From Vombatus ursinus (lineage: Eukaryota; Chordata; Mammalia; Diprotodontia; Vombatidae), in assembly GCF_900497805.2 (NCBI RefSeq), contig NW_020945064.1, positions 10,402,074-10,466,073 of the forward strand: 64,000 nt of DNA. Direction: 5' to 3'. A program made the translations under genes and the position numbers. Under the pieces are notes generated by a model. The model did not search any database, was not told the DNA's origin, and worked only from the letters and a program-made list of their open reading frames with translations. This document shows, piece by piece, positions 20,120-31,379 of this stretch. Each line of letters begins with the position of its first letter. The first letter of the stretch is position 1.

Positions 20120-20238
20120 GGAGGGGACCCATGGCAACACTCATCTGCAGGACTTCAATATACGCCATGCACTGGGTCCTTTCTCCATTCTCCCACCTCA
20201 ACTTTTCAGCTTCTTTTCATGTTTTTTCTTCCTCTATT
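20120..20238 (+). mobile_element. L2 endonuclease fragment
   Basis: GGACTTCAATATACGCCATG encodes the DFNI motif of L2 endonuclease. A fragment only, ended by a SINE. Confidence 0.5.
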
Positions 20239-20450
20239 AGGCACCTAGATGGCTCGGTAGATAGAACATTATGCCTGGAGTCAGGAAGACCTGAGTTCAA
20301 ATTTGGCCTCAAATGATAACTCTGTGACCCTGGGCAAGTTACTTAACCTCTGTTTTAATCTACTAAAGAAAGAAATGGCAAACCACTCCAATATCTTTGC
20401 CAAGAAAACCCCATGGTTTACAAGATCACAAAGAGTTGGATACAATTTAC
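20239..20450 (+). mobile_element. type A SINE
   Basis: GCACCTAGATGGCTCGGTAG, GAGTTCAAATTTGGCC, GGGCAAGTTACTTAACC, then CTCCAATATCTTTGCCAAG. Shortened in the middle. Confidence 0.9.
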
Positions 20451-20689
20451 CAACTTATTCTATTATATCATGACTATCTTTTGCCATTCTTTGTATCCCT
20501 GGGGCTCAGCCACAGTGCCTGGGACATAGTAGACACTTAAAAAATGCTTGTTCCCTTCCTACTTCCACTTCCATCCCAGTGATTTTCTAACCCCAGATGC
20601 TAATGCATCAACTCTATTTCCCATCTCCAACTGCCTGTTCCCTTAATCCCACCCATCCTTCCCAATTCCATCCCACCCTTCAGCCCAAT

Positions 20690-23600
20690 CCTGGCAGCAT
20701 CTCACCCCAGATCTTCCAACCCCTTTCCTGCCCTCTGGAAGGACTATTCCACAATTAATAAACTACCTTTTACCTTCAGCCTCTTATTTTCTCACTCCTT
20801 CCATTTTCTGGTATTCAATGAGACCTGGTTTCCTCCTGTTGACATTGTTTCCCTTGCCACCCTTTTCAATGCAAGTTGCATTTCCATCCAAACTTCCTGA
20901 CTGACTTGTTCCTCATCATCACTTCCAGACTTTCCCTCCACCTTATAACTTAGCAATCCTTCCTCTACTATTCAAACTTATCACCCAATCTTCATGACCA
21001 TCATCAATTGACTCCCAGAGCGCTCTTCTTTCCTTGATAAGTTCTGCATCTAGCTTAGTCTCTTTCCATCCCAAAATCCTGTCCTCATACTAGAGGACTT
21101 TAATATACGTGTAACATGCTCTCTTAAATATTCTAACCTCTTAGTCCCTTAATCTAATTATTTCCCAAGTTTTACTCCATTCTACTGTAACTACACACAG
21201 AGATGATCATATCCTTAATCTTGCCATCACCCATATATTCCATTTCCATGAGCTTGAACTTTGAAATTCTTTTATCGATAATTTTATCATTCCATCTTTT
21301 CTTATGTCTTATGACCACCTTTTTTTGGTCCTCACTATGACTTCCATTCACATTACTCCTTGATTCTTATCCTGGCCATCATCCTGGCACTATATTCACT
21401 CCCCTCTTTCCCCTACATCAATCACTTGATGAACCAATTCAACTCTATGTTATCCCCTACTCTGAATTTTTTCCCCTTGCCCTATCACTAATCATGCCTT
21501 GATAAATCCCAACATTGGATTACTCTCACTATCTGTACCCTTTGCACCAATTCAAGATAACTGGAAGACTGAAAGGAAAAAAATACGCAATTGATGGAAA
21601 TCACAAACCCTTATGATTGGGTTCAGTCCAAATATGTTATCTAATCTCAACTGGTCCCCTACTACATCAAGGCAATCATTCTACTCTTCCATAATCAATT
21701 CACTGTTCCACTTTCCACAGTGGTTATGCCAGAATTTCTTGTCTCTCTTGAAGCTTCCTAATGCAATCCCTTCCCCCAGCTTCTCTGCTAAGGACCAGTC
21801 TCATACTTCACCTAAAAAATTGAAGCCATTTGTCAAGAGCTCCCTCTTCTCCTCTTCTTTTCATCTCACATTGCTAAGATATTTTTCCCATTACGTCACT
21901 TTTTACTCAGATGAATAAGTTTTCCTTCTCCTTGACAATACTAACCGCTCTCCATGCACCCTCAATTCTATTCTTTTCTGTATTTTGCATCAAATTGTCC
22001 CCATTATTTTCACTCTTATTTTCCAATCTTTCCCCATTTATTGGCTCTTTTTATGCTTCCTACCAACTTACCCATGTTTCCTTGATCCTTCTTTTTTTCA
22101 TTGCTGTCATTCTCTTTGATGAAATGATTGTTTCTATTATTTGTTCTTTGACTCTTTAGAATTAAATTATTTAGATTACAATTACCTTTTTAACATATGT
22201 TTCCACAGCCCTTTATTAAATGTAACTTTATTGCATTATATATAGGATGTTTGTCTTGGTTATGCGTCTTCTTCCCCAACACACACTTGAATTTTGATAT
22301 ATAATAATGGCAAGTTTTCCTTTCATATATGTGGTTGCTGCTAAGTCTTGTGTAATTCAGAATGTGTTTCCTTGATACTTGATCTCTTTCTTTTTGGCTG
22401 CTTGCAATATTTTTTCTTTGACCTGAGAACTCTTGGCTTTGACTATGACATTTCTGGATGGGTTTAATTTGGTGTTTCTTTTAGGCCCAGGTTCCCCACC
22501 CCTGTTTTAGGCAGTTGTCTAAATTTGCATTATGCAAAGTTACAATAATGTAAAATATAGCCACCGATTCTGGTCCAATGAAAATATGAAGTGCAAATTC
22601 ATTATTCACACTAATAGAAACCTAGCTGTATCTCATTTGCATCTCACAACCATCCTGTGAGGTAGCTACTGCACTTGTAATTATCAAAACCACTTTATAG
22701 ATAAGTAAAATGATTCTCAAAGACTGAGTAACTTGCTTAGGTAGTAAGGGTATGTAGATATGTGGTATCCTTTTCAGACCCATAATGCAATAAATATATG
22801 GGTCCTATATGTATGTTTAATATTTATATTACTTCATCATCTACAATTCCTTTCAGCAAGGTGTAATTTCTCTCCCTGATCCTTAAAAAACCCTTACTGA
22901 ATCTTACCATCTCTGCTATCATCCCATGCTCTCTTCATCAGCTAAATCCCTTGAGAAAGTTGTCTGTACTAGGTGCTTTCACTTCCTCTTCTCTCCTTTG
23001 CTTCTAAACCTTCAGCAATATGGCCTCAGAACTCATTAATCAACTGAAAGTGATGTCTCCAATGTTATCATTGATCTCTTAATTGAGGATTTAGTGGTCT
23101 TTTCTCCATCAACCTTCTTCTGGGTCTCTGTAGTATTCAGCACCATTGATGGCCCTTTCCTCTCAGACACCCTCTCCCCTCTGGGTTTTCATGCCACATC
23201 TCTCTTCTGATTCTTTTTCTACCTGTCAAACCAATCCTTCTCAATTTCTTTTGCAGGATCTTCACCCAAGTCACCCCCCCGTGACTGTGAGTCTCTCCTG
23301 GAACTTCTTCCCTTTTCCCTCCACACTATATCATGTGGTCATAGCATCAGGTCCCATGGGTTCAGTTATAATCTGCAACTGGACTCAGTACAGTTCTCCC
23401 TCCATAGCTACTACTATGAGTTATTCACAGAATGCAGGTCCTGTTGGAAGAGGTTGTCTCCATATAACTAAGTTTCTTTTTACTTTGTGAGGGCATGCAC
23501 ATTTTCCTGGAGGTGGTAAAGGGACTCCCTGGAATATTGGGGAATCCCTACTTCCCTTCAAGCCCAAGTCAAGTCCCATATAACACGTAAAACTTTTTCA

Positions 23601-23825
23601 GTTGTTAATGTCCTTCTTTTCTCTGCTTATTACTACACACTCCATCCTGAAATTACAAGGGATTTATTTATTGGTGTACCTTTGAGTTAAGTCCCTCTCC
23701 TCTCTCCCATCATATGAATTCCTTTAAGGCAGGAACTGCTACTATTTTTTTTCCCATCTTTGTATTCCCAAAGAATTTCACATAGTAGATGCTTAACACA
23801 TTTGTTGAGCTGAACTGAATTGTTG
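20690..23825 (+). mobile_element. L2 LINE, long diverged copy split by the inverted-repeat insert
   Basis: Sense L2: endonuclease-like stretch around 20800-21250 (TETW and EDFNI motifs), further coding-derived sequence to about 22155, then reverse transcriptase-derived sequence from about 22850 (CTCCATCAACCTTCTTCTGG, GGGTTTTCATGCCACATCTC) and the tail at 23700-23820 (TTTAAGGCAGGAACTGC, GTAGATGCTTAACACATTTG). Many stops. The 507-bp right arm and AT-rich flanks separate the two halves. 20470-20560 holds another L2/MIR tail. Confidence 0.75.
22245..22751 (-). repeat. 507-bp inverted repeat, right (copy) arm
   Basis: Inverted copy of 19347-19853, 2391 bp away. MIR and L1 sequence both stop exactly at its edges, and L2 lies on both sides, so this is the inserted copy. 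Two mismatches, at AGCTAGGTYTCTATTAG and GAGTTCYCAGGTC (arm 1 reading). No TSD or poly-A at the edges. Confidence 0.95.
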
Positions 23826-23998
23826 AGCCAGCAAGGAGTAGAATGGATGGAACTGAATTGTGAAGAACATTCAATTCAGCTCATTTCAATTTAACAAGTG
23901 CTCATTTAAGCACCCACTGTACCCATAGATCTCTTAGACAAGATATTCTTCCTGACCAAATGAAACTCATAGGATTAGTAAGAACATACTATATCAAC

Positions 23999-24268
23999 AG
24001 AGAGAGAGACAGAGACAGAGACAGAGACACAGACAGAGACAGAGTCAGAGAGAAAGAAGGGATGAGAAGAGAAACAAGGAGAGGAGACAGAGACACAGAG
24101 AGAGAGAAGGGAGAGAAGGGGAGAGAGAGGTGGAAGAAGAGAAAGACAGAGGAAGAGAGAGAAAAAACAGAAAGTGAAGAGAGAGGAAAGGGTAGAAGGG
24201 GAGAGAGAAGGAAAGAAGAAGAGAGAGGAAGTGAGGGGGAAAAGAGAAGAAGAGGAAAGCAAAAAAGA
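23999..24268 (+). repeat. GA-rich purine tract
   Basis: About 270 bp almost wholly purine on the plus strand except for scattered C and T, from GAGACA units into irregular GAGAAGG. Frames of 95-112 codons over it are low-complexity artefacts. Confidence 0.92.
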
Positions 24269-24390
24269 TTATTTGTTAAGCATTTACTATGTGCCTAGTA
24301 TTGTGCTAAGTTCTGGAGATAGAAAAACAAGAAAACAAAACAGTCTCTACTCAGAAAGAGCTTATGTTCTAACAGGAAGATTAAAAAAAA
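24266..24390 (-). mobile_element. L2 3' end
   Basis: TTGTTAAGCATTTACTATGT, GTATTGTGCTAAGTTCTGG, AGAGCTTATGTTCTAACAGG. Confidence 0.8.
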
Positions 24391-25504
24391 AACTAAAAGG
24401 AAGCCATAAAGCGGGCTATCGTGGGAAGGAGGGTACCCTTGGTGACAAGGCATCTGGTGTCACTGTGGAGCACCCTGGGTAGTGAGCCAGAAGCTAGGTG
24501 AGCACTTTGGCCGAGGCTTCTCCAGATATGGCAGTCTTAGGCAGGGACCCACCAATGACTGAATGGCCTTGGGGTAATCATCCTTAGAAAGGCAAGGTCG
24601 TCAGTGAGGAGGAGGATCAGAGCTGAGGGTAAGCTGGTAGCCAAAGGAAGAAAAGAAGGAAGGGGCCCTGGCCTGGAAGTCTAGAATCTTGGTTCTAATT
24701 CTCCCCTTCTCTGCTAAGGACCCCTGGGCTGCTATCTTGAGACCCCAGTTTTTGCCTTTACCTATGTTATGTGAGAGGAGAGGGTGGATGAGAAGCCTGC
24801 TGAGGTCTCTTGCAGATCACAAGAGGGCCTGACTCTGTTTCAGCATGGGAGCCAGGAGTAAAACTCAGGCTCTTTGTCATGTCCTCCCCAGACATTCCTG
24901 GAGTCTGTGAAACGAGGAGGAAATTTTGCAAGAACCAGTTTTCTCATGACACATCGATTGTTGGGGCTTGTGGTCACAGCTAGAATTACCATGGGAATAG
25001 TTACTTAGAGTATTTTGGCCCCTTCAGTTTCCGTCACTACTAGACTCAAGAATTACACGACTGAGTGTAAAAAAAAAAAAAGAAAGAAAAAAGAAATGAT
25101 CGGAGCTTTTTAGGTCATTGAAATCAGAAGATTCTGGGTTCATTTTCTTTGTTCTTTCCAAAACTGTCCCTTTTCTCCTAATCAACCTGAAACAGTGATA
25201 TCTGAGCGGCTGCCAGTGAAGGTCGTACCCTCCTGCCCTCTACCTCTGGTGAATCCAGCCTGCAGGACTCCAGTCCCTGTTCCAGTCCATGCCCAATTTC
25301 CCACACATTGCACTGAAAACTGACCCCTAATACTAGACCACAAGGGGCTTTTTATCTTAGCTGTCAGCCTGAAATATATTCAGAATTCAAAGCAATTATG
25401 GAAACATTTGGGTATCCTGAACTTTTTCTCTGCTGGATTTCTAGCCTAAATATAAAGAAATGAATCTGAGTTCTTCTGGGACTAATATAAAGAGAGATCT
25501 GAGA
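24391..25504. other. no gene seen; unique-looking sequence
   Basis: GC content is higher than its neighbours at 24400-24900, but no repeat or coding signal is recognised. A poly-A run sits at about 25068-25092. Confidence 0.5.
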
Positions 25505-25670
25505 GGAATAGACTCAGAGATTGTCAGAGCTGGAAGGGACCTTAACCATTCAACAAAGGAGGAAGCTGGGGCCCAGAGACAGCAAGTACTTACCCAAGGT
25601 CACACTGAAAGATAGTGGCAAAGGAGAGACTAGAAGCCAGGTTCCCAGCCCTCTACTCTTTATCCTACAC
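25505..25670 (-). mobile_element. MIR
   Basis: GTCAGAGCTGGAAGGGACCT, GGCCCAGAGACAGCAAGTA, CCCAAGGTCACACTGAAAG: antisense MIR. Confidence 0.8.
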
Positions 25671-25671
25671 C

Positions 25672-25925
25672 ATACAGGGCAGTATGACATCGCAGCTTGC
25701 CTTGGATAGAGGAAGACAGGGACACAGATGCTGCCTCTGAGACTTAGTAGCTGTGCATCCATGAGCAAGTCACTTAAGCTCTCTGAATCTTTATTCCCTC
25801 ATCTATAAAATGGGGATAATATCTGTAGTACCTACCTCGCAGGGTTGTGAGGCTCACATGAGACAATTTGGGTAAAGTATTTTGCAAACTTTAAAGCATT
25901 ATTTATGTCATTATTGCCATATCCC
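25672..25925 (+). mobile_element. type C SINE or MIR
   Basis: TGAGCAAGTCACTTAAGCTC, CATCTATAAAATGGGGATAA, CCTCGCAGGGTTGTGAGGCT, then TATTTTGCAAACTTTAAAGC. Confidence 0.8.
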
Positions 25926-25939
25926 CCTTTTTGGTGACC

Positions 25940-26060
25940 AGGACTGTGTCATAGTTTATCTTCATATCTTTATATTCCCAATTAAATAAGATAAGATTTG
26001 TAAAGTATTTAGCACAGTACCTGACATAGTAGGTGCTTACTAAATGCTGATTTCCTTCTT
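25940..26060 (+). mobile_element. mixed L2 and MIR tails
   Basis: CCAGGACTGTGTCATAG (L2-like), then TTTGTAAAGTATTTAGCACA and CATAGTAGGTGCTTACTAAA. Confidence 0.6.
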
Positions 26061-26119
26061 AGCACCTAGTTTAATGTTTTGCATAACTTTATAGATATGT
26101 AAACACTTTATAGATATGA

Positions 26120-26150
26120 ATGTATATATATATATATATTATATATATAT
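26120..26150. repeat. (TA)n microsatellite
   Basis: Two TATATA runs separated by ATTA. Confidence 0.9.
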
Positions 26151-26319
26151 AGCATCTACTTAGGGGAAAAAATTGCAAAATGATAATATTATTTCATTCA
26201 TATTGAATACAATTTGATTAAAATAGTTGTTCACTATTTACAATGACATTATGAATGTAGGGGAACCTTGTCCAAATTAAAGTATTATGAATAGAGTGTT
26301 TGACCAAAACAACAACAAT

Positions 26320-26440
26320 ACCCAATGATAAACTGAGGCTCATATGAATGAAGTGACTTGTCCAAGGTCACTCACCAGAAAGTGGTGGGTAGGGGTTGGA
26401 ACACAGTCCTCCTGGCTCCAAGTCTGATGCTGTTTCCATT
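26320..26440 (-). mobile_element. MIR
   Basis: TGATAAACTGAGGCTCATAT, GTGACTTGTCCAAGGTCACT, AGTCCTCCTGGCTCCAAGTC. Confidence 0.75.
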
Positions 26441-27454
26441 TCAATGACAGCACAGGGAAATGCTGCTTCTGGCTCACCAGGCAACTGATCCCTAGAAAGT
26501 CCCAAACAGTATCAAATGCAAATACCCTTTTTAAAAATGAGGTGGTCAAAAGTTCTAGAGGGAAGAAGGGATTTTTGAAGTATGCATTAAGTCAACAGGT
26601 CAGTTAGCAGAGGGGCAGTAAAATTTCACAGCCTGGCTTTGATGTGGATTTCAGAAAAATAAGGTCATAAATACAGGATGGTTTATGAAGCAAAAATAAG
26701 AAACTCTTTGTCTTTTATCTAAAATATCCACTCAGAAAATTAGAGCTGTATCTAGAAGGCTAGCTCATTATATTTTATTTGACACATGGGGGAAAAAAGA
26801 AATAATAAACCCCCCAAAATTGATGGTAAAATGTTTAATGTTTTTTAAAACTGCAAACCAATGAAAACAAAGAAATTTTCATATGGATTTCCTAACCATT
26901 TACAGTATGACTCATTATAGTATGATGAGGATTATGGACTCTTCCTCAAAGGCAATATCAACAGAGCAGGTTATGCCCAGATGGGAAGATGATGGATCCA
27001 GTGACGTATCTTGTGTCTATCTTGTGAGCCCTGCTAAATTTGGAGAGGTTCATCACCCAGATGATGGCCACCAGGGGATAAAAAGTTTGGGTTTGGTTTT
27101 TTTTCACTAAGGCAATGTGTAAAATTCATTTAATGGATCAAGCTGCTTCCAAGGTTGGGCTGCCAATGTGGATAAAATCAAGGATCCCTTAAGTGTTGAG
27201 GTAAGCTAGTGGATCACTGTAACTTACCTCTAAACTGAACACTTGGTGGTGAGAGCACACTCATTATGTCATTAGCATTCCAACCTCTTAGGAAGTAAGG
27301 GGTATAATGAAAATATCACTGCACGAAGAAATGGAAGACTTGTCTTTGCATACAGGCTCAACCATTTGCTAGGAGTGGATAGTATAACCCTGGGCATTCA
27401 GTCTTTCTGAGTTTTGATTGTCTCACCTGTAAAATGGTGGTCAGGCAACCATTT
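26441..27454. other. no gene seen; unique-looking sequence
   Basis: AT-rich; short frames only; no recognised repeat. Confidence 0.5.
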
Positions 27455-27565
27455 AGCAGTATTCAGTGCCAGACATTATATTGAGTCCTGGAGATACAAA
27501 TACAAGCAAAAAGAAAAACAGTTCCTGCCCTCAAGGAGCTTATAACTCGGGAAGATGATGCATAA
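27455..27565 (-). mobile_element. L2 3' end
   Basis: ACATTATATTGAGTCCTGGA, then CCTGCCCTCAAGGAGCTTAT. Confidence 0.75.
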
Positions 27566-27659
27566 AAGGGGAAAAGGGAGCTGCAACTAGGGAGGAGGAA
27601 AAGAAGATACCCGTACAAGGGAATACTGTCAAAGTCTGGAAAGCACAGAAGGGGAATAA

Positions 27660-27760
27660 AGCATGGCCATCCTCAAAATGAAGGTTCCAAAAGGAACTCA
27701 CCAATGATAGAAGGGGCTATCATGGCAGAAAGATGTTCCAGAATGAGAAGGCAGTTGAGC
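27660..27760. repeat. unnamed repeat pair, copy 1
   Basis: CATCCTCAAAATGAAGGTTC and GAACTCACCAATGATAGAAG correspond to CATCCCCAAAATGGAGGCCC and GATCTCACCAATGGGAGGGG at 28446-28535. Family unknown. Confidence 0.5.
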
Positions 27761-27858
27761 CATGATGTTCATAAAGTCCATAGAGTAAGAAACAGAGCCA
27801 GCAAGGGGAATGGCTGTCCTCCTTCCTTTTCTTGATGTTCATCAAACATCCTTTTAAT

Positions 27859-28237
27859 TGAGAGAAATGATCATTAATAACCAATGATTTGGGGAGATAA
27901 CAGAGTTCCCTCCCTTTTTCTGAAGTCCTGATTTTAAAAGTTCAGTCTCTTGAAGGATATTGCTGATAATGAGATTGGACTAATTTTCTTGTTCAGATCC
28001 CACCCAGAAGGAGTAGCTATTGTGTTCTGCTCAGGCTTGGTTGGAGCATAAATTATTTGTCCAAGGCCCAGGTTAACTTAAGAAATAAAAGGTTTAATGA
28101 AAGTTCAGGTCCAACCCCTCATTTTAATATTCATTCTTTCATTAATTGTTAACCAATCATGGTTGGCTTCTACCCTGGAGAATACCTACTATTTGAAGGG
28201 CATATAAATTGTGAGCCCTGGCCATGATTTCTTTGGT

Positions 28238-28275
<38 letters not shown>

Positions 28276-28369
28276 AAACGACCATCCTTTTATTAAAATG
28301 CTGGCATTATTAATAAAATGATTAAATTACCCAGAAATTATGTTTCTCAGACCTTTTTAAAACACCACA
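27859..28369 (+). mobile_element. solo LTR, endogenous retrovirus class I-like
   Basis: Begins TGAGAGAAATGATC and ends AACACCACA (TG...CA), with a 4-bp flanking repeat TAAT on both sides. It contains an AATAAA-type signal near the 3' end and a (GA)n run at about 28240-28272. No internal retroviral sequence follows, so it is a solo LTR fossil. A relative lies at 33638-34782. Old by divergence; the class is inferred from the 4-bp flank. Confidence 0.6.
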
Positions 28370-28439
28370 TAATGATACACTCTGGAATTTTTTTCCAGCA
28401 ATCCAAGTTATTTACTGGTTCTAGAGCTTGAATACTCCA

Positions 28440-28535
28440 TGGGCCCATCCCCAAAATGGAGGCCCTAGATGGATCTCACCAATGGGAGGGGAGGGCCAGC
28501 ACAGCAGAGGGACATTTCAGGGTGAGAAAATCACA
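28440..28535. repeat. unnamed repeat pair, copy 2
   Basis: Diverged match of 27660-27760; ends GACATTTCAGGGTGAGAA here against GATGTTCCAGAATGAGAA there. Confidence 0.5.
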
Positions 28536-28754
28536 GATGCTAAGGGAAATTCCAAGGAATAAGAGAACTTCTATGGGAATAATAATGCTTGTTTTGTGAT
28601 CCTTCTGTGGCCTATTGAAAGGAAAAGAAAAAAGTATGGAAGCAGAAAGTGCATTGTAAAATACAAAGTACTATCCATGTAGAAAGAGTGGTAGTTGTTA
28701 TTATCACTCTAAGTTTCCATTATATCTCCCCAAAGAGGCACCATGGTGAGACCT

Positions 28755-28870
28755 CTGACCTCAGAGGAAGGAATACAGTTGAACAAAGCCAATCTCTACC
28801 ACGTGCTAACTGTAGGAGCCCAGGTAGGTCAAGCCTCTCAGGGCCTCACTCTCTTAAGTCATAGAGTGGG
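28755..28870 (+). mobile_element. MIR fragment
   Basis: CAATCTCTACCACGTGCTAA, GTCAAGCCTCTCAGGGCCTC: sense MIR, diverged. Confidence 0.5.
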
Positions 28871-29081
28871 AGCTTTTTCACAGGAATAAAGTAGATAGCA
28901 TTATCCAACATTTTTGCTGGAATCTAGGTAAACTCTGGCAATAACACTTTATTTACCTACCAGTCTAGTGAGCCTGTCAAAAAAAAAAAGACACTGAGAT
29001 TCGTTGACATGGCCCAGGTTTAGTGAAGCTATGCTGGATCTTGTTGATAATCTATTCTGTTTCTAGGTTTGTTTCTCTAAG

Positions 29082-29345
29082 AGGTAGCCAAGTAATACCA
29101 TTGTGGATAGACTACTGGGGCTGGAGTCAGAAAAGACCTGAGTTCAAATGCAGCCTCAGACACTTACTAACAGTGTGACCTTGGGCAAGTCACTTAACCT
29201 CAGTTTGCCTCAGTTTCCACAATTATAAAATGGGAGTAATAAGCACTCTTACTTTGCAGGGTTATTGTGAGAATCAAATGAGATAATATTTATAAAGTGC
29301 TTTGCAAACTGTTAAGTGGTATGAAAATGCTAGCTATTAGCATCA
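29082..29345 (+). mobile_element. type C SINE, full length
   Basis: AGCCAAGTAATACCATTGTG, GAGTTCAAATGCAGCC, TGGGCAAGTCACTTAACC, GGGTTATTGTGAGAATCAAA. Confidence 0.93.
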
Positions 29346-29789
29346 GATGTTAGAATAGTTAGGTAGATTCAAAACAAGTTGAATGGCTAGGTCCAAATAG
29401 TATTCATTAATGATTTGATATCAACTTGGAAAAGAATGTTTACTGGAGTGTCCCTGGGGATCTGTACTTAGCCCTGTACTTCTTGACATTTTTATCTTTC
29501 ATTTGAGCCCCAAAGTCCATTGACATGGCACTCTCTTTACATTGGTGGAGATCAATGCCCCACACCTGTATGAGAGGTGGAGCAGAGTTGGCAAAAGGAG
29601 AGAGGAGAGACCTACTCTCTTCTGGGTTTTTTAGTCTCTTTGGGTTTGTTTTTCTTGCTTCCAAATTTGAGAGAAAAGGATTGATGATGCCAATTCCACT
29701 TTGGCTCGATGGTTGAGGGGTGGGGTGCAGGAAGACTCTGGGAAGAAGCTGACATCAGACATGAAGAATTTATAATCCTATTCTCCTTG
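29346..29789. other. no gene seen; unique-looking sequence
   Basis: Short overlapping frames on both strands with no features; no repeat recognised. Confidence 0.5.
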
Positions 29790-30048
29790 GTGGGGCGGCT
29801 GGGTGGTACAATGGTTAGAGTGCTGGGCCTGGGGTCAGGGAGACTCATCTTCATGAGTTCAAATCTGGCCTCAGGTACTTACTAGCTATGTGACCCTAAG
29901 CAAGTCACTTAACCCTGTATGCCTCAGTTTCTTCATCCGTAAAATGAGCTGGAGAAGGAAATGGTAAACCACTCCAGTATCTTTGCCAAGAAAACTCCAA
30001 ATGGTGTACTAAGAGTTGTACACAACTGAAAAATGACTGCAACAATAA
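29790..30048 (+). mobile_element. type A SINE, full length
   Basis: GGCTGGGTGGTACAATGGTT, GAGTTCAAATCTGGCC, CAAGTCACTTAACCCTG, TATCTTTGCCAAGAAAACTC. Confidence 0.95.
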
Positions 30049-30239
30049 TTTTCCTTAGAGAAGCAGAAGACCATGGAAATGGAGAGCATGAAAGTCTGAC
30101 ATAGGAACACCTCCGTCAGGTAATAATCAGAATAACACATCCACCTTTGGTTAAAATTGTGGATTAGATGACCATACCTTTGTTGAATGAACTAGCAAAG
30201 AGAATGTAGCATTGGTCAGGAAGATGTTAAAATCTCCTG

Positions 30240-31195
30240 ATCCAGCTTCAGGAAGCCAGAGTGGGGTCAGGGGAAGAACTCGCCCTGGTCCCCAAGGATA
30301 TCATAGACCCATTATGAGTCTATTCCACATAGACTCATAAGACTTCATGCAGAGGTGATGGTAAAAATTGAGAATACGGACTGCTTTGCTGTCCAAGTTA
30401 CCATCATTTTCAGATAAAATACCTTCTAAGCCCATATTTTGGCTTGAGTGATAAAGACTATCCATATCTGAGACACAAGCAGATAAGCTTGAAATTTCCT
30501 GAGAAAGTTGGTGTCAACAGAAAAGTGGACACTGGAACTGGTTTGTCCTAACACTCACTGCAGTATCAGCACTCATCAGAACTAGTTCTAGTCTTTTCAA
30601 AATTTTAACTGGATACTGCAAGCAATAAATTGGGACCCAATGCCTGCATACTTGGACCATCCATGCAAACTGCACAGAGGCTTACAACAGGAAAGAAGCA
30701 AGATGTTCCAGTGAATATCACTGTTCTCCCTCTGAGCTGGATCCTGAGCTATCTGACTTTGGGGGCTCCCCAGTGCAGAAGTGGAAGAATAGCTTGAGGT
30801 GGGAATTCGGTAAGTGGACAGGTATGTACTCACTGCAAGAGTTAGATATGGGATGTGCTCAAGGCACAGCTTACAGAATTCAAGTCACCAAGTCCTGAAC
30901 ATTCAGAGATTTCCTCTGTCTGTCATGGAAGAGCTCAGAAACAATCTCAAAGAAATGCTGGTCAATGGCATCATCACAGAGCCTGGCAACCCCTATGCAT
31001 CACCCAGAGTGATGGTGCCTAAGAAAAACAGAGAGCTACAAATGTGGATAGATTACTGAACTTTAACAAAAGGACTAAAGTGGACCAAAACACTACGCCA
31101 TGGATGAAAGATAACCTTAGATAGTCTGCTAGGCAGTCGATGGTTTTCTTGGTCTTGCGTGGTGGATACTATCAGATTCAAAGTGTGAGGAAGAC
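30240..31195 (+). mobile_element. Ty3/gypsy-like LTR element fossil, pol fragment
   Basis: One frame at 30814-31059 carries a reverse transcriptase N-terminal signature: LKEMLVNGIITEPGNPYASP and, further on, the K-K...IDY pattern of Ty3/gypsy reverse transcriptases. Weak pol-like similarity continues to about 31195, and protease-like sequence may lie upstream. LTRs were not found. The copy is broken and looks old. In mammals such elements are known mainly as fossils or domesticated genes. A retroviral pol is the alternative; the ITEPGNPYASP wording favours gypsy. Confidence 0.65.
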
Positions 31196-31214
31196 AAGAA
31201 AAAGACTTTCATCT

Positions 31215-31370
31215 GTCCCAGCCTTGGTTTCTTCATCTGTAAAATGGGTATAATGACAGCATCCACCTCCTAGGGTTGTGAATATAAAACAAAATAATGT
31301 TTATAAAAGCTAGTGCTTTGTAGACCTTGAAGCGCTACATAAATGCTATTGTTACTGATACTACTACTAC
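31215..31370 (+). mobile_element. MIR or type C SINE 3' part
   Basis: GGTTTCTTCATCTGTAAAAT, CCTAGGGTTGTGAATATAAA, GAAGCGCTACATAAATGCTA. It ends the gypsy-like remnant. Confidence 0.8.
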
Positions 31371-31379
31371 AATCTAGCT

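Noticed and set aside
20000-20320. Overlapping 64- and 87-codon frames
   Set aside because: They run through L2 and SINE sequence.
19347-22751. The inverted arms as terminal repeats of one large hAT transposon
   Set aside because: The arms include MIR and other flanking DNA outside the hAT end, and the 8-mers next to the hAT ends are inverted (GCCTAAAA and TTTTAGGC) rather than direct.
23960-24298. Frames of 95-112 codons on both strands rich in Arg/Glu or Ser/Leu
   Set aside because: They are translations of a GA-rich simple tract.
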